From Profundicola sp964553105 (GTDB lineage: Bacteria > Bacteroidota > Bacteroidia > Flavobacteriales > Weeksellaceae), in assembly GCA_964553105.1 (NCBI GenBank), contig CAZKJO010000001.1:32002-96001 (forward strand): 64,000 nt of DNA. Direction: 5' to 3'. This document shows, one piece after another, positions 1 to 8,939 of this stretch. A program made the translations under genes and the position numbers. The first letter of the stretch is position 1. Each line of letters starts with the position of its first letter. The notes under the pieces are model-generated. The model did no database searches, was not told where the DNA came from, and saw nothing but the letters and a program-made list of their open reading frames with translations.

Positions 1-374
1 TTGTAAATCTTTCTACCCAATTTGTTTTTTGGCAACATACCTTTGATGGCACCTTCCACCAAACGAGTAGCATCTTTCTTGAATAATTGAGTAGCAGTTT
101 CTGATCTTTGACCCCCTGGATACCCAGAAAACCTTTGATAAACTTTATCTTCCCACTTATTACCAGTAAGATTAATTTTCTCAGCATTCACAATCACAAC
201 ATAATCCCCACAATCCGCATGAGGAGTAAAGTTTGGCTTGTGCTTACCGCGAAGCATTTTAGCAACTTTAGAAGCTAAACGCCCAAGATTTTGACCATCT
301 GCATCAACCAACAACCATTGCTTATCTGCATTGGCTTGGTTTACTGAAACTGTTTTATAACTAAGTGTATCCAC
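1..374 (-). CDS. rplM: 50S ribosomal protein L13 (3' end outside window)
   Basis: Large-subunit ribosomal protein L13. The reverse-strand reading gives the family hallmarks: LLVDADGQNLGRLAS near the N-terminus, LRGKHKPNFTPH in the middle, and GMLPKNKLGRKIY at the window edge. About 124 codons are present, so roughly the last 25 of the usual ~150 residues lie beyond position 1. The start is a GTG at 372-374 giving (M)DTLSYKT, which is where flavobacterial L13 proteins begin; no ATG fits. A well-formed promoter lies 47 bases upstream. In this phylum rplM is normally followed by rpsI, rpsB and tsf, which would lie off the left edge; this is expectation, not seen. Confidence 0.96.
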   Translation of the reverse strand, partial: MDTLSYKTVSVNQANADKQWLLVDADGQNLGRLASKVAKMLRGKHKPNFTPHADCGDYVVIVNAEKINLTGNKWEDKVYQRFSGYPGGQRSETATQLFKKDATRLVEGAIKGMLPKNKLGRKIY

Positions 375-420
375 TGAACTGATTTTAAATATATTAATCT
401 TCCGTAATAAAATCGGGGTG

Positions 421-452
421 CAAATTTATAAAAATGTTTTAAGTTACCAAAA
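421..452 (-). promoter_or_regulatory. Bacteroidota-type promoter of rplM
   Basis: On the minus strand there is a -33 element TTTTG (448-452) and a -7 element TAAATTTG (421-428), separated by 19 bases. This matches the Bacteroidota consensus TTTG / TAnnTTTG. It is one of the two best two-part promoters in the window (the other precedes apt). Confidence 0.7.
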
Positions 453-516
453 TGTTTTTGGCATTTAATCACTTTTTATTTATCCTCAGATTTTAAGACT
501 GCAAAGATATATTTAA

Positions 517-1491
517 TTATTCAAATACCATCCTATTTTTAAGATTTTCTAAGTCTTCTGGTGAAATATATTTACATTTCTCTAAATCAGTCATATTTTT
601 AAAGCCTCCTATAAACTCTTTATACTTAATTATATTCTCAGCATTCTCCTTATCCCAACCTAAATTCTCCCAATCACTCACCGTCATTATATTAGGGTTT
701 AACTTAGAATTATTTAATATAGACTCCTCTTTGTTTTCGGCTTGTGAAGTAGATGATTTGCTAATTCTAACATAATTTTTTATTTTATTAAACATATAGT
801 CATTTATAACAAAGCATGATTTTATCTGGTCAAGGGTTTCAAAACGCTTACCGGGTAGTGAGTTTTTATAATTTAAAATAACAGGCACTTGACGCTCACT
901 GAAGCCCAACTCCAACCATCCGTTTGCGTCTAGTTGATTGGGGTCAAAGGCTTTTATATTCGAAAAAGACTTCTTAGATTCATATCTATTTTCCGGTTTT
1001 GATAGGCTAGATTTAGAAATCAATGTTGCCCTATGGGGCTGAATATCTATATAAGGCTCTAGCTTATTCATCATATAATCCGACATTACATAAGCTGCCC
1101 CAAACTCCTCGACATTCTTAAAATTCCCGCCCAAACTATTTCTATATTTAATTAAAGATGTCGCCTGCTTTGGACTAAAGCCAAGCTTTTCGAAACCTTT
1201 AGCGTCTAAGGCATTTGGATTGAACTTGGTAAGCTCTACCTTTTTAAATGTGTTAGCTTGAGACTTAGAACTTTCGTCTTCTTGCTTTAAAATTAAAGCT
1301 TCTTCAGTTGGAGTAAAACTGAGTTGTTGAGTCGTTTTATTCGCACCAAAAGGATAAAATTGAATGATAAGCTCTGCTATTACAATCAAAAGTATTAAAA
1401 TAAAAAACCCACTCCGTTGACGCTTGGTCATGCCGAAGTGGGAAAAAAAATAGTCCTTAAGACTATTGCTATTTCTTCTTAACTTTTTCAT
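517..1491 (-). CDS. membrane-anchored helix-hairpin-helix protein (ComEA-like)
   Basis: A 324-residue protein with a short basic N-terminus, one membrane helix at about residues 28-46 (FFILILLIVIAELIIQF), and three helix-hairpin-helix-type units at about residues 90-148, 180-240 and 264-322. Each unit begins with a FDPNxLDxxGWxxLGF-like stretch followed by a K/YKxxxGGxF hairpin. ComEA-type HhH domains bind DNA non-specifically; a role in DNA uptake or handling at the membrane is inference. The start overlaps the 3' end of the upstream symporter by 23 bases, so the two are probably cotranscribed. The overlapping start is preferred because related flavobacterial proteins also carry a SHF...QR segment before the membrane helix. 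Confidence 0.8.
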   Translation of the reverse strand: MKKLRRNSNSLKDYFFSHFGMTKRQRSGFFILILLIVIAELIIQFYPFGANKTTQQLSFTPTEEALILKQEDESSKSQANTFKKVELTKFNPNALDAKGFEKLGFSPKQATSLIKYRNSLGGNFKNVEEFGAAYVMSDYMMNKLEPYIDIQPHRATLISKSSLSKPENRYESKKSFSNIKAFDPNQLDANGWLELGFSERQVPVILNYKNSLPGKRFETLDQIKSCFVINDYMFNKIKNYVRISKSSTSQAENKEESILNNSKLNPNIMTVSDWENLGWDKENAENIIKYKEFIGGFKNMTDLEKCKYISPEDLENLKNRMVFE

Positions 1492-3568
1492 TTTTAAACA
1501 AAGTTCCAGCCTTTAGATTTTTCATGTATTCATTTAAATCAGCTTTAACTTCATTCGACATAATATATAGTCCGATAATGTTAGGGAAAGCCATCAATAA
1601 AATCATCATATCAGAGAAATCTAACACAGCACCTAAACTAATAGATGCTCCAATTACCACAAACAACAAGAACAAGCCTTTATAAATCAATTCAGATTTA
1701 AGACTCTTTCCGAATAAGTAAGTCCAAGCGCGCATTCCGTAGTATGACCAAGAAATCATTGTAGAAATCGCGAATAAAAATACCGCAAATGCTAAGACAT
1801 ATGGGAACCATGAAATCACAGAACCAAAGGCATCTGAAGTTAATTGCGCTCCTGCCAAACCTTCAACTTCGTGCATTCCAGTGAAAATTAATACCAATGA
1901 AGTCAAAGTACAAATTACTACTGTATCAATAAAAGGTTCTAATAAGGCAACAAAACCTTCACTTGGTGGGTGACTTGTTTTAGCTGCTGAGTGAGCAATC
2001 GCTGCAGAACCAACACCCGCTTCATTAGAAAATGCTGCTCTTTGGAACCCAACAATTAAAACACCTATTACCCCACCCTTTAATGCCGACGGGCTAAAAG
2101 CACCATCAACAATCGCTTGGAATGCCAGACCAATATTTTGAAAGTTCATTCCAATTACTACTAAACAAGCAATTACATATACTGTTGCCATAAATGGAAC
2201 AACTTTTTCTGTAACGCGTGCAATACTTTTAATCCCGCCAATAATTACGGCACCCACTAAAATAGCGGTAATTACACCAAACCAAAACCCTTGACCTCGG
2301 AACATTTCTATTTGTCCGGCAAGCTGCTCAAAAGCCTGATTCGCCTGAAACATATTTCCTCCTCCAAAAGATCCTCCTACAGTTAAGACAGCAAATACAA
2401 CTGCTAAAACCTTTCCAAAACCTTTCATACCGCGCTTCTCTAAACCTTCGCTCAGATAGTTCATAGGGCCACCGAAAATCCTTCCATCTTCGTGCAGTTC
2501 TCTGTATTTAACTCCCAAAGTACATTCAACAAATTTGGTTGACATCCCCAAGAATCCAGCTACAATTAACCAGAAGGTTGCTCCTGCTCCACCTAATGAA
2601 ACCGCTACAGCAACACCTGCAATATTCCCTAAACCTACGGTTCCAGATACTGCCGTTGCCAATGCTTGAAAGTGAGTTACCCTACCTGGGGCGTTGGGAT
2701 CATCATATTTACCTCTCGCTAAATCGATCGCATGTTTAAAACCACGAATATTTATAAACCCCATTTTAAACGTAAAGAATATGGCAGCAACAACTAACCA
2801 AATAACAATAAATGGAATATTCTTAGTCTGCGTGCTTCCATTAGGATGCTTCAATGCTTGAGGCTTATCATACTCAACCGCCGCAAGATAAAATGCACCT
2901 TGCTCGATAACGTGAGCTTTATTTTCGGAGTCATAAATGACACCACCCTCATTGACTAAATATTTTAATTTACCATTAACGGTAGATGTAATCGGCTGAA
3001 CATCTCCTTGTTTATTTTCAATTTCAGCGATTATTTGCCCCTCGCTCACCTGTGCTCCCTCCTCCAGAAGCCATTTCTTCAAAACAAATCTATCTTCTAT
3101 GTCCGAAGTCCAATTTGGAATAGGTACTAGTTTTTGATCAGCATAAACTACCGGATCATAAATACCTAACCAAGAAAAAACGTCAAAAAACATGACGCCA
3201 GAAACTTTATCAACCAATGGAACAAAGAATCCATTAAACTTTTCTGTGATACTCGTAGCAGGAATGTAAATTTCCTCAGTTAATTCTTTTCCCGTAGCAT
3301 CTTTAACTCTTACTGTTTTTCTAACTCCCTCTGTCAACCCTACTGATCTATTAGAAAGCGTATCGGTAGTTTCCTTCGGCCAATAATAAACGTAAGGCTC
3401 CGTTCCGCCAAATACATTTAGTCTAATTTCAGCATCATTAATTAAATCACTTGGATTAATTACCTCCGAAGTCATTCTAAACTCATCTGAACCAGCATTT
3501 AACTGTTCGGATTCCTGAGCGAAAACCAAAGACGAGATAAAAAAGAAAAATATAATAATTCGAGTCAT
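1469..3568 (-). CDS. sodium:alanine symporter family (AGCS) protein with periplasmic N-terminal extension
   Basis: The part from about residue 255 onward is a standard AGCS amino acid/Na+ symporter: MGFINIRGFKHA, the conserved AVSGTVGLGNIAGVAVA stretch, FGGPMNYL, and multiple membrane helices to the C-terminus. The family is normally about 450-550 residues; this protein has 699. The extra part is N-terminal: a signal peptide (1-17, ending VFAQ), an Ig/SprB-like beta region (about 30-105, with FGGTEPYVYYWP), an amphipathic segment (110-135), and a barrel-sandwich (lipoyl/biotinyl-like) domain at about 145-232. That last domain sits between the amphipathic segment and the first core helix, so it should face the periplasm. 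Likely substrates are alanine or glycine with Na+. It overlaps the downstream HhH gene by 23 bases. Confidence 0.9.
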   Translation of the reverse strand: MTRIIIFFFFISSLVFAQESEQLNAGSDEFRMTSEVINPSDLINDAEIRLNVFGGTEPYVYYWPKETTDTLSNRSVGLTEGVRKTVRVKDATGKELTEEIYIPATSITEKFNGFFVPLVDKVSGVMFFDVFSWLGIYDPVVYADQKLVPIPNWTSDIEDRFVLKKWLLEEGAQVSEGQIIAEIENKQGDVQPITSTVNGKLKYLVNEGGVIYDSENKAHVIEQGAFYLAAVEYDKPQALKHPNGSTQTKNIPFIVIWLVVAAIFFTFKMGFINIRGFKHAIDLARGKYDDPNAPGRVTHFQALATAVSGTVGLGNIAGVAVAVSLGGAGATFWLIVAGFLGMSTKFVECTLGVKYRELHEDGRIFGGPMNYLSEGLEKRGMKGFGKVLAVVFAVLTVGGSFGGGNMFQANQAFEQLAGQIEMFRGQGFWFGVITAILVGAVIIGGIKSIARVTEKVVPFMATVYVIACLVVIGMNFQNIGLAFQAIVDGAFSPSALKGGVIGVLIVGFQRAAFSNEAGVGSAAIAHSAAKTSHPPSEGFVALLEPFIDTVVICTLTSLVLIFTGMHEVEGLAGAQLTSDAFGSVISWFPYVLAFAVFLFAISTMISWSYYGMRAWTYLFGKSLKSELIYKGLFLLFVVIGASISLGAVLDFSDMMILLMAFPNIIGLYIMSNEVKADLNEYMKNLKAGTLFKNEKVKKK

Positions 3569-3624
3569 GGATTGTGTTTAGAATTAAAAATCTAACACAA
3601 TAATAGCGATTTCTTAATAAAATT

Positions 3625-3632
3625 CAAATATA
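3625..3632 (-). promoter_or_regulatory. -7 box upstream of the AGCS symporter
   Basis: TATATTTG on the minus strand, 57 bases before the ATG, matches TAnnTTTG. I see no good -33 element at the expected spacing. The rest of the 243-base space between the symporter and pspC holds no convincing gene. Confidence 0.45.
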
Positions 3633-3811
3633 ATGTTCAAACCGTCAGTTGAGCACCCTATATTTGATAAACATATAGATTTGATAATCAACTCGTTTAG
3701 ATGAATTTTTGAGCTTGCATATTTAATATAAGAAATGCAAAGGAAAGTTCAATTTAGGGCAAGATTCTTTAATATTTCAGCTAAACCTGATAGGTTTTCA
3801 ATGAGAAGTTC

Positions 3812-4036
3812 TTATAAATCAAAAACAGATTTTCTTTTCACCACTAAACCATCTTTCACCCATAAGAAAAACGCCAATACCAAGTAAAAAACAAAGGTGA
3901 CTCCGAGCGTGGCAAAAGATAAGTAAATAAACAACAAACGAAGTTTGGAAGCTCGCAAACCGAACTTATCAGAAATACGAGAAATAACCTCGAATCCGTT
4001 TCCTTCCATAGTTGCTCGCAATTTATCTAACATCAT
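3812..4036 (-). CDS. PspC domain-containing small membrane protein
   Basis: About 74 residues. A PspC-type domain: amphipathic N-terminus (GFEVISRISDKFGLRASKLR), a long membrane helix (LLFIYLSFATLGVTFVFYLV) and a basic tail ending KRKSVFDL, which is typical of the short flavobacterial PspC proteins that follow DUF2851 genes. I place the start at the MMLDKLR methionine (4034-4036; 4033 is equally possible), because homologues begin MLDKLR and the further-upstream ATG at 4054 adds residues unlike the family. Either choice overlaps the 3' end of the DUF2851 gene, so translation is probably coupled. PspC proteins sense membrane stress in proteobacteria; the role here is not known. Confidence 0.8.
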   Translation of the reverse strand: MMLDKLRATMEGNGFEVISRISDKFGLRASKLRLLFIYLSFATLGVTFVFYLVLAFFLWVKDGLVVKRKSVFDL

Positions 4037-5288
4037 GAATGATTTTATTTCCAATTCTGCAATTTAAGCATTTTTTAGAATCGCAGTAATGTTTTTTTAA
4101 TTCTAAATAAGCTTGACTATCGACTGCATCTTTAATTTGCGCACCAATTTGCTTAAAGCTTTGAATAATAGAATTATTTTCGGGCTTAATTTCTCTAACT
4201 ATGTTCAGCAAATCCTCTATGTTATCGGCTCCATATTTTTTAGCATACAAATACTTAATCGGTACCACGGCGTTTAGAATGATAAGTTGAATTCTTTGTT
4301 GCGTCAGCCACTTTTCGGTATTTGTCTTAGCTATATTACCAAACGTATAATGCGTGTTCCAATAAGCGGAAGCTTTTACTTTAAGAAAAACATCATTTAA
4401 TTGATTTAAAGTTTGAGCGGTCAATATTTTTGAAAATAAATTAGGTTCATTAGCATACAAATTCGACAATTGGGAAATTCTTATCGTAGGAAAATTAGGC
4501 GGCCTTAATCTCAATAATTTAAAATGATGATTTTCTAATGATTTCAAATTGTATTTATGCTTCAAAAATTGATATTGATCTGCGAGCATTTGATGAAAAT
4601 CATCCGCTGGTTTATCTAAGTAGCCAGCTTGACCAAATAGAAACGCCTCTAAATTTTCAGCTTTACGATTGATTTCTTGTAAATTTTTAAATGGGAAAGA
4701 TTTAGCTAACATTTCAAATGCATCTGCATTTACCTTTAAACCAAACACATAAGAAATTCGTATAAACATCAGAGCTTCCCAATCTCCATGTAAGCGTTCG
4801 AGTCGTTGCTCTAAAACACGTGACCACTCCTCTAATCTCTGAATATACAAAGCTTCTAAAAAACTAGATTTAGTGAATTCATCTACCTTATAAAAGAGGT
4901 TTTCGCATGGAATAAATTGAGTCGTAGTCTGTAGGTTTTTATAGTTTTCGAAAAGACTTAATGGAATTCTGCTATTCATTTCTACCAACGGACAGTCATG
5001 TGGCATCTCGTCGGTATCGTGATGATAAACTACGTGAAGAATTAAATTTTCATAATTTGGGTCATGATCATGCCCATGAAGATGCCAATCTGAAGTTTTG
5101 ACATGAATTTCCACATTACCATGCCATGATATTTCTCTAATTTTAAGACTAGCATTCAAAAAATCTGGACCTGCATTAACATTTCTGAGTCCTGGTTTTT
5201 CAACAAAAACTTCCTCGCCATCCCATGTAATTAAAGGATTATCGAACAGTTTAAACTGCCAAATATAATATAGAAAGTCCTCAGTCAA
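4023..5288 (-). CDS. DUF2851 family protein
   Basis: A 421-residue protein recognised as DUF2851 from its N-terminal half: FLYYIWQFKLF, NAGPDFLNASLKI, WHGNVEIHVKTSDWHLHGHDHD and ENLILHVVYHHD. The pattern of conserved His/Asp residues in a beta-rich N-terminal domain resembles a nuclease or metal-binding fold, but no function is established. The C-terminus has a cysteine cluster (CDSKKCLNCRIGN) that looks like a small zinc or Fe-S knuckle. It is followed directly by the overlapping pspC gene, a pairing that recurs in Bacteroidota. Confidence 0.88.
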   Translation of the reverse strand: MTEDFLYYIWQFKLFDNPLITWDGEEVFVEKPGLRNVNAGPDFLNASLKIREISWHGNVEIHVKTSDWHLHGHDHDPNYENLILHVVYHHDTDEMPHDCPLVEMNSRIPLSLFENYKNLQTTTQFIPCENLFYKVDEFTKSSFLEALYIQRLEEWSRVLEQRLERLHGDWEALMFIRISYVFGLKVNADAFEMLAKSFPFKNLQEINRKAENLEAFLFGQAGYLDKPADDFHQMLADQYQFLKHKYNLKSLENHHFKLLRLRPPNFPTIRISQLSNLYANEPNLFSKILTAQTLNQLNDVFLKVKASAYWNTHYTFGNIAKTNTEKWLTQQRIQLIILNAVVPIKYLYAKKYGADNIEDLLNIVREIKPENNSIIQSFKQIGAQIKDAVDSQAYLELKKHYCDSKKCLNCRIGNKIIHDVR

Positions 5289-5364
5289 AAGTCTCGTTTT
5301 GACTAAGTTATAAAAAGAAAACTATTTAATCTTAAAAATTATTCAGTTTTGAAACTTAAATCGA

Positions 5365-6453
5365 TTAAAAAACCTCATCACTACCAGCCTGCAACTTCGC
5401 CGTATTTTCAGCAAGCTTGAGCGCATCGATCATTTCTTGAATATCACCATTCATGAAATTGTCTAAATTAAAGATGGATTTATTAATTCTATGATCGGTA
5501 ACGCGACCTTGTGGATAGTTATAGGTTCTAATTTTAGCCGAACGGTCTCCACTTGAAACTAGAGATTTTCTTTGTTCTGATCGTTCATTTTGAGCTTTTT
5601 CTAACTCAATTTCATACAATTTAGCACGTAATAATTGTAAAGCTTTTTCCCTATTCTTATGTTGAGAACGAGATTCTTGGCATTGAATTGTAATTCCAGA
5701 AGGATGGTGAGTCAATTGAACCTTAGTTTCAACTTTGTTTACATTCTGCCCTCCAGCACCACTCGAACGAGCTGTTTGGTATTCTAAGTCAGCTGGGTTA
5801 ATTTCAATATCAACTTCTTCTGCTTCTGGTAGTACTGCCACCGTAATAGCCGAAGTATGCACCCTTCCTTGTGATTCTGTTTCTGGAATCCGCTGAACAC
5901 GGTGAACTCCAGATTCGAATTTCATAGTTCCATAAACTCGATCTCCCGAAACTTCCATCACCAATTCCTTGTATCCTTTAATACTACCTTCGTTAGCATT
6001 TAGAATTTCGAATTTCCAATTCTTTTCTTTGAAGTACATGGTATACATTCTGAAAACATCTTCCACGAATATGGCTGCTTCATCCCCACCAGTACCAGCA
6101 CGTAATTCCACAATTACGTTTTTATCATCTGCAGGATCTTTAGGAATCAACATAAACTTGATTTCTTCTTCAAAATCAGATAAATTAGAAAGCACCTCAT
6201 CTTTTTCCATTTTCGCTAATTCAATCATGCCAGGATCCTCTGAATTTTCTATAATTTCATTGGCCTCTTCAAGCAAGTTTAGACGCGCTTCATAGTCCTT
6301 TTTGACTTCCATATATTCCTTTAAATCGGAATATTCTTTGTTTAATTTGGCATAACGTTCATGGTCTTGAATAATATCAGGTTGAATAATTAAATCCTGA
6401 ATTTCATCAAAACGTTGTTGTATACCTTGTAATTTTTCTAATAAATCTGACAT
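5365..6453 (-). CDS. prfA: peptide chain release factor 1
   Basis: Release factor for UAA/UAG stop codons, 362 residues, the normal length. It has the codon-recognition P-x-T motif (RIPETESQGR) that marks RF1 rather than RF2, and the catalytic GGQ loop (GAGGQNVNKVETKV) that triggers peptidyl-tRNA hydrolysis. The sequence then runs through RSQHKNREKA and DHRINKS as in the family. The GGQ glutamine is the usual target of PrmC methylation; no prmC gene is in this window. A TATATTTG -7 box lies 36 bases upstream of the ATG. Confidence 0.98.
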   Translation of the reverse strand: MSDLLEKLQGIQQRFDEIQDLIIQPDIIQDHERYAKLNKEYSDLKEYMEVKKDYEARLNLLEEANEIIENSEDPGMIELAKMEKDEVLSNLSDFEEEIKFMLIPKDPADDKNVIVELRAGTGGDEAAIFVEDVFRMYTMYFKEKNWKFEILNANEGSIKGYKELVMEVSGDRVYGTMKFESGVHRVQRIPETESQGRVHTSAITVAVLPEAEEVDIEINPADLEYQTARSSGAGGQNVNKVETKVQLTHHPSGITIQCQESRSQHKNREKALQLLRAKLYEIELEKAQNERSEQRKSLVSSGDRSAKIRTYNYPQGRVTDHRINKSIFNLDNFMNGDIQEMIDALKLAENTAKLQAGSDEVF

Positions 6454-6488
6454 ATGATGGCTGGAATTTTCTTCTTATAAAAGAGATG

Positions 6489-6496
6489 CAAATATA
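6489..6496 (-). promoter_or_regulatory. -7 box of prfA
   Basis: TATATTTG on the minus strand, 36 bases before the prfA ATG. No clear TTG-type -33 element is visible. Confidence 0.45.
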
Positions 6497-6589
6497 TATA
6501 AAATTGATTTAGAGTTAATACTTATATATAGATAGTCTTTAGGTTTTAAGATAGATTTATAAGTTTGTAATCAAATTCTTGCGCATAAA

Positions 6590-6616
6590 AAAATCCGCTC
6601 ATCACTGAACGGATTT
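6590..6616 (-). terminator. intrinsic terminator after glnN
   Basis: On the minus strand the stem AAATCCG / CGGATTT (6610-6616 with 6591-6597) closes a 12-base loop and runs into a tract of seven T. It lies 21 bases after the glnN stop codon. Confidence 0.75.
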
Positions 6617-6636
6617 AAAATAATTGAAGTTTAATT

Positions 6637-8823
6637 TTATCTCAAAAACATCATTTCACGATATTTTGGTAATGGCCACATTTCGTCGTCCACCATCATT
6701 TCTAATTCATCGACATGAAAACGGATTTCTTCCATTCTTGGCTTCACTTTATCACAAAAATACTCAGCTTTTTCTTGTGCGTCTTCCATTTCAATAGCCA
6801 TATTTTTATCCTCTAATAAAGCCTCTGTTAATCTCTTCAATTCAGAGTTATGAGAAGAAATTTTCTGAATAAATTCAAATTCTTCTTTTCCATATTCCAT
6901 AAAATCTGGTCCGAAAATATCTTTTAGGCCCTTAACGTTTTCAATTAATTCATTCTGATATCTGATAGCCGTTGGAACAATGTGATTTCTCGCTAAATCT
7001 GCTAAAACCTGAGATTCTATCGCTATTAAATTACTATATTTCTCAAGTTTAATTTCATTCCTAGCCCTTACCTCTCTTTCGGTTAAAATTCCTGTTTCAA
7101 CATAAACATCGATATTCTTTTTCTCTAACTCAATGGCTAAAGCTTCGGGTGTAGAAACTAGATTTTTTAAGCCACGCTTTTTTGCTTCTTCAACCCATGC
7201 TTGAGAGTAACCATCGCCCTCAAAACGAATCTTTTTACTAGTTTTAATATACTCTCTTAAAACATTAAAAATAGCTTCGTCTTTTTTCAGACCTTTTTTA
7301 ATTAAAGCATCAACTTCTTTTTTGAATTCGCGTAATTGCTTGGCCATAATAGTATTCATTACCGTCATGATTTCAGCACAGTTGGCAGTTGAACCTACCG
7401 CACGAATTTCAAATTTATTACCTGTGAAAGCAAAAGGAGAAGTTCTGTTTCTATCGGTATTATCCAATAAAATCTCTGGAATTTTACCAATCAAATTTAA
7501 TTTTAAATTTGTCTTTTCATCAGGACTTAATTTCCCTTTTTTCACTTTTTCTAACTCATCTAAAACGCTAGATAAGGCAGAGCCAATAAACACAGAAATA
7601 ATTGCTGGCGGTGCTTCATTTGCTCCTAACCTGTAATCGTTGGTAGCCGTAGCGATAGCCGAACGAATTAAATCTCCATACTCAGAAACAGCTTTAATAG
7701 TATTCACAAAAAATGTAAGAAACTGAAGGTTTTTCTTAGGGTTCTTACCTGGACTTAATAAGTTATCTCCAGCATCTGTAGCCAAAGACCAGTTGTTATG
7801 TTTACCAGAACCATTCACACCTTTGAATGGTTTCTCATGTAATAGAACTTTAAAATGATGCTTTCTAGCAATACGCGCCATAATATCCATTAACAATGAA
7901 TTGTGGTCAACAGCTAAATTCGCCTCCTCAAACATAGGAGCAAGCTCAAATTGATTGGGTGCAACCTCATTGTGACGTGTAGTAACAGGGATTCCTAACT
8001 TTAAACTTTCTCTTTCTAATTCCTTCATGAAGTTCATCGTCCTTGCTGGAATGGAACCAAAATAATGATCATCTAATTGCTGCCCTTTTGCTGGTGCATG
8101 ACCAAGCAATGTTCTACCCGTAAGTTGCAAATCGGGTCTTGCATTCACAAAACCTAAATCAACCAAAAAATATTCTTGCTCCCAACCCAAAGTTGCCTGA
8201 ACTTTTTTAGTATTACGATCAAAGTAAGCCTTCATAACATCGGTTGCAGCCACATCTATTTCATTTAAAGCTTTTAATAAAGGTGTTTTATAATCCAATG
8301 TCTCGCCCGTATAGGAAATAAACACCGAAGGTATACATAAGGTAGTCCCGATAATAAAAGCGGGAGAAGTTGGATCCCACGCTGTATATCCGCGTGCCTC
8401 GAATGTATTTCTAATTCCTCCGCTCGGGAAAGATGAAGCATCTGGCTCTTGCTGAATTAACATACTACCATTAAAACGTTCAATTGCTTTCCCAGGCTCT
8501 ATGGGTGTAAAGAAAGAATCATGTTTCTCTGCAGTTGCACCATTGAGTGGCTGAAACCAGTGTGTATAATGGGTCACACCTTTAGCTAATGACCAATCCT
8601 TAAGCGCAACCGCAATCTGATCAGCGATGTCCCGCGATATCTTATCTCCTCTCTCAACGGCTCCGCTAATACTTTTATAAGCTTCCTTGGTAAGATATTC
8701 TCTCATGGTATCCATTGAAAATACATTATCGCAAAAGTATTCCGATAATTTTTTCTCTAATAGGACTTCGCGGTCTGGCAAAGTACTTAATTTCTCGATG
8801 GCTTTGAATCGTAATGTAGACAT
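6637..8823 (-). CDS. glnN: glutamine synthetase type III
   Basis: Makes glutamine from glutamate, ammonia and ATP in the cytoplasm. The 728-residue length and landmarks are those of GSIII, the large form common in Bacteroidota, not GSI or GSII: FEARGYTAWDPTSPAFI near the N-terminus, GWEQEYFLVD for metal/glutamate binding, HNEVAPNQFELAP, KGVNGSGKHNNWS, and NRTSPFAFTGNKFEIRAVGS. GSIII forms dodecamers and is not adenylylated like GSI. It is monocistronic here: its own terminator follows, and a TAAATTTG -7 box (8845-8852) lies 22 bases upstream of the ATG. A 14-base palindrome further upstream could be an operator. Confidence 0.97.
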   Translation of the reverse strand: MSTLRFKAIEKLSTLPDREVLLEKKLSEYFCDNVFSMDTMREYLTKEAYKSISGAVERGDKISRDIADQIAVALKDWSLAKGVTHYTHWFQPLNGATAEKHDSFFTPIEPGKAIERFNGSMLIQQEPDASSFPSGGIRNTFEARGYTAWDPTSPAFIIGTTLCIPSVFISYTGETLDYKTPLLKALNEIDVAATDVMKAYFDRNTKKVQATLGWEQEYFLVDLGFVNARPDLQLTGRTLLGHAPAKGQQLDDHYFGSIPARTMNFMKELERESLKLGIPVTTRHNEVAPNQFELAPMFEEANLAVDHNSLLMDIMARIARKHHFKVLLHEKPFKGVNGSGKHNNWSLATDAGDNLLSPGKNPKKNLQFLTFFVNTIKAVSEYGDLIRSAIATATNDYRLGANEAPPAIISVFIGSALSSVLDELEKVKKGKLSPDEKTNLKLNLIGKIPEILLDNTDRNRTSPFAFTGNKFEIRAVGSTANCAEIMTVMNTIMAKQLREFKKEVDALIKKGLKKDEAIFNVLREYIKTSKKIRFEGDGYSQAWVEEAKKRGLKNLVSTPEALAIELEKKNIDVYVETGILTEREVRARNEIKLEKYSNLIAIESQVLADLARNHIVPTAIRYQNELIENVKGLKDIFGPDFMEYGKEEFEFIQKISSHNSELKRLTEALLEDKNMAIEMEDAQEKAEYFCDKVKPRMEEIRFHVDELEMMVDDEMWPLPKYREMMFLR

Positions 8824-8844
8824 ATAATTTTATATTTGTTTCGA

Positions 8845-8852
8845 CAAATTTA
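8845..8852 (-). promoter_or_regulatory. -7 box of glnN
   Basis: TAAATTTG on the minus strand, 22 bases before the ATG. The -33 region is poorly conserved, which could mean the promoter needs an activator. Confidence 0.45.
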
Positions 8853-8910
8853 AAATAAAATTACTTTACCCCCTATATAATTCAGGTAAAATTTAAATAA
8901 AATTACATTT

Positions 8911-8924
8911 GGTTGAAATCAACC
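8911..8924. repeat. GGTTGA-AA-TCAACC palindrome upstream of glnN
   Basis: A perfect 6+2+6 inverted repeat, 88-101 bases upstream of glnN and just past the 3' end of the yrbG gene. It is not followed by a T tract in either direction, so it is not an intrinsic terminator. It could be an operator; no regulator is identified. Confidence 0.3.
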
Positions 8925-8939
8925 CTACTTTTGCATAGG

